64,000 nucleotides of DNA from Progne subis subis (Eukaryota; Chordata; Aves; Passeriformes; Hirundinidae): positions 12,289,360 to 12,353,359 of the forward strand of contig JAKJHU010000030.1 in assembly GCA_022316685.1 (NCBI GenBank), written 5' to 3'. Each line of letters opens with the position of its first letter. Position 1 is the first letter of the stretch. This document shows, piece by piece, positions 61,707 to 64,000 of this stretch. The translations under genes were made by a program, and so were the position numbers. The notes beneath the pieces are model-generated. The model searched no databases. It was not told where the DNA came from and saw only the letters and a list, made by a program, of their open reading frames with translations.

Positions 61707-64000
61707 AGGGGTCAACAGCAAGCCAGCTGAGCAGGGAGCAATGGAAGGCCCTTCTAGATATGGAAAAACTTAGACATGATAAAGAATAAACCAAATGAGA
61801 GTCTCTGGCAAGTGAAATATCAGCAATGCAAATTAAAGGCAAAATTAGGAACAGAGATTAACCAGCAAATGAGGAAAAAAGGAGCAAGGGCAGAGCCTAC
61901 AACTAAAGCCAGAAAAGCTGCTTCTACCAGTGCTGTCCTTGGCTTGCTGTGTAGATTTGGAGAAGTCTCAGGGAAATTTCTTCCAGGGGGTTAAAGCCAT
62001 GTTATTTCCTCCCTGTCTGATGTAAAAATATGGACAACCAGCAACCCCACCATTGGAGTGTTTACTGTGCAGAGACAGGTGTCCTGGAGCCAAGGGCATG
62101 ATGATGATGGCTGTGTTGAAGATACACAGATATGTTCATAGCATGTTCTCTGCAGCAGAGACCTCTGGTCCAGGCCTGGACGTGAAAGCAATTTTCCTTT
62201 TGCTGCAGAAGCTACCCAGAGAACCTCACCAGCAGAAGCAACCACAAGGGCAGGAAACACTAAGAAATCATCCACTATTTTTTACCAGAGTTTTACCAGA
62301 GCTTTCTTTTTCCTGGGTTAAATGTTTGCCATGGAGAGACAACAAATACTGACTCTACCTGTGAAAATCCCTGAGAAACCCAAGTTGTAAAAGGCTAGAA
62401 AAGTATCATAAAAGTATTATTGCTTTTCAGTCCCATGCCTAAGAGACCGGGATGGATAAACCTCTTTCCTGTTATCTTTTGTAATCTTTTTTCCTGAGTG
62501 ATTTTTGATGGGGGAAAAACTTTTATTCCAGTAATGCAGGGAATTTGTCAGAATATATTCACAATAATAAGAGACTGTTTGATCTTCAGATGAAGGCAAA
62601 TTAAGAAAAAACATGTGTTCTTATGCTTGTAAATAATTGCAATTTAAAATGCCATAAAAAGAAGTCAATAAACCCATTCCCAGGAGATCAACAAGTAGCA
62701 TTGTCCAGAGATTATAACCCAACACAGGGGTCATTCTCAATAGACAGCTGTCTCATTTCCCTTTCAAAGAAACGGCCATATACTCTCACTGCAGCTCATC
62801 ACAAAAGTGTAATAAAAGTACACATTCATTAACCTGCAGAAAGGAAAAGGGAAGGAATAAAACATGCTGATGAAAAAAAAAAAATAGTTCAGCCTAGCTA
62901 AGACATGAGACTGTAAGGAGCTTCAAACAAACCAAACCAAACTAGGTAATTGGTCAATAGCATACTGGTTGAAACTGAGCCTAGGCATGTGGCTTGTGGG
63001 AAACAGTTTAAAACTACTTGTAAACATTTATGGGCTCTGAATTACTTGTTACTGCCAAGGAAAAAGATACAGGCATTATTGTGGACAGCTCAATGAAGAC
63101 ATGTATTAAACATGCAGCAGCAATTTGGGGAAAAAAAAAAAAAAAAAAAAGGAATGAAAAGGTAGGGGATATTGAGAATGGAGCAGACAGAGAATAATAC
63201 AGGAGAACACTGGAATCAATGAGACATCCTCAGCCTTGCCAAGTCAATACACATTTATTTCGTATGCCACCTCTCCTGAAATCTACAACCTCAAATGCCT
63301 TGCAAACCAATGCAATCTAATAGCAGAATTAAACAATAACAAGCGGAGATAAATCTGGTTCTCTGTTCACAAACTGAGTAAAGAGCAAAAGGGCTGAAAT
63401 GAAGTCTGGATGAGGGCTGCAGTCCTTCACAACTGATAAACTGATTTCTGCCTAGAGAAGACCAGAGACAAAAGAGAGAAGAGCAAGAAAACAAAGGAAA
63501 AATATAGACCTGCTCTGGCTGCTGAAAGGGAAGCAGCATGAGAAGATGCCTCAGTTTGTTGGTTGGTAGACATCCACATACATAGCAAAAAATCTACATA
63601 TATTGGTTTATCAATGGTGAGCTCCAGGGGAATCATAGTCACTGTTTCAGTAAGAGGAGGACTGGATCTCCAGTGCTGCAGCCAGGGTTCAGCTTCCTGT
63701 GCCCATTTTTCATATCTCTGTTTCTGTCTGCTTTTTATTCCTTGAACCATTTATTGTGTAGGTTGCAAACTATTTCTTTGCATCTTCTTTATGTTTGTGC
63801 TGAATGGGAAAACCCCTGGGTGAAATGTATGGAGAGCAATGCTGGCAGGCTCAGACCAGGAGAGCTGAACATCTGATCTGTCATGGCCATGTCATTTTGC
63901 AGTTTCACAGCAACAGTAATTGTGTGGAGGAAAAGAATGCAAGGATATTACTGCCATAACACTCAGTAAAACTAATGCAAAGCCTGACTTAGGGAAGCTT
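61707..64000. other. Unassigned intergenic DNA
   Basis: No gene recognised up to the right edge. An A20 run lies at 63131-63150. The 126-codon or smaller frames here overlap on both strands and match nothing known. I looked for EXT1 C-terminal exons on the minus strand and found none. Confidence 0.45.

Noticed and set aside
4820..64000. EXT1 3' exons on the minus strand
   Set aside because: Expected next gene by synteny, but none of its conserved C-terminal segments can be read in the window.
1..64000. tRNA genes, CRISPR arrays, prokaryotic operons
   Set aside because: None seen; the sequence is vertebrate nuclear DNA and such prokaryotic features are not expected.

Overview
The window looks like avian nuclear DNA from an AT-rich, gene-poor region. 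Three things support this. There is a vertebrate MED30 terminal exon. There are many 5'-truncated CR1 LINE fragments whose 3' ends carry the bird-typical 'ATTCTATG/ATTCTGTG' octamer. There are also solo LTRs of avian endogenous-retrovirus type. A songbird is plausible from the LTR style, but the sequence alone does not prove it.

Only one protein-coding gene is supported. Positions 1-4390 are the end of the last MED30 intron, holding a sense-strand CR1 (211-697) and, at its 5' edge, a 26-bp hairpin (160-220). The terminal MED30 exon follows: 31 codons plus stop at 4391-4486, then a short 3' UTR with a poly(A) signal at 4790-4795. MED30 encodes a head-module subunit of the Mediator complex, and this exon encodes its C-terminal coiled-coil tail.

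From about 4.8 kb to the right edge I find no credible gene. In other vertebrates EXT1 follows MED30 in convergent orientation. I looked for the conserved EXT1 C-terminus and did not find it, so the stretch is best read as MED30-EXT1 intergenic DNA (inference from synteny). The longest open frames here fall in CR1, LTR or GC-rich repeat sequence, or match nothing I recognise.

The intergenic DNA is mostly unassignable single-copy sequence with old insertions: CR1 at 4945-5690 (-), 6226-6402 (-), 8013-8077, 20909-21041, 21881-22007, 28660-29120, 36190-36411, 54010-54246 and 59800-61706 (all +). LTR-type elements lie at 14520-15475 (+), 45122-45619 (+) and 60587-61243 (-). The last is nested inside the 59.8-61.7 kb CR1 and has a recognisable 6-bp target-site duplication. 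Simple repeats include (ATCC)n at 46181-46271, (TTTTG)10 at 56816-56865, an uninterrupted A36 at 55270-55305 and several T tracts. A GC- and CpG-rich patch with a decamer tandem repeat lies at 47636-48030.

I did not find an undescribed multi-gene system. The items most worth a second look are the hairpin in the MED30 intron, the nested LTR/CR1 locus, the LTR with a duplicated 5' end, the GC island in the desert and the 34-bp quasi-palindrome at 42695-42728.
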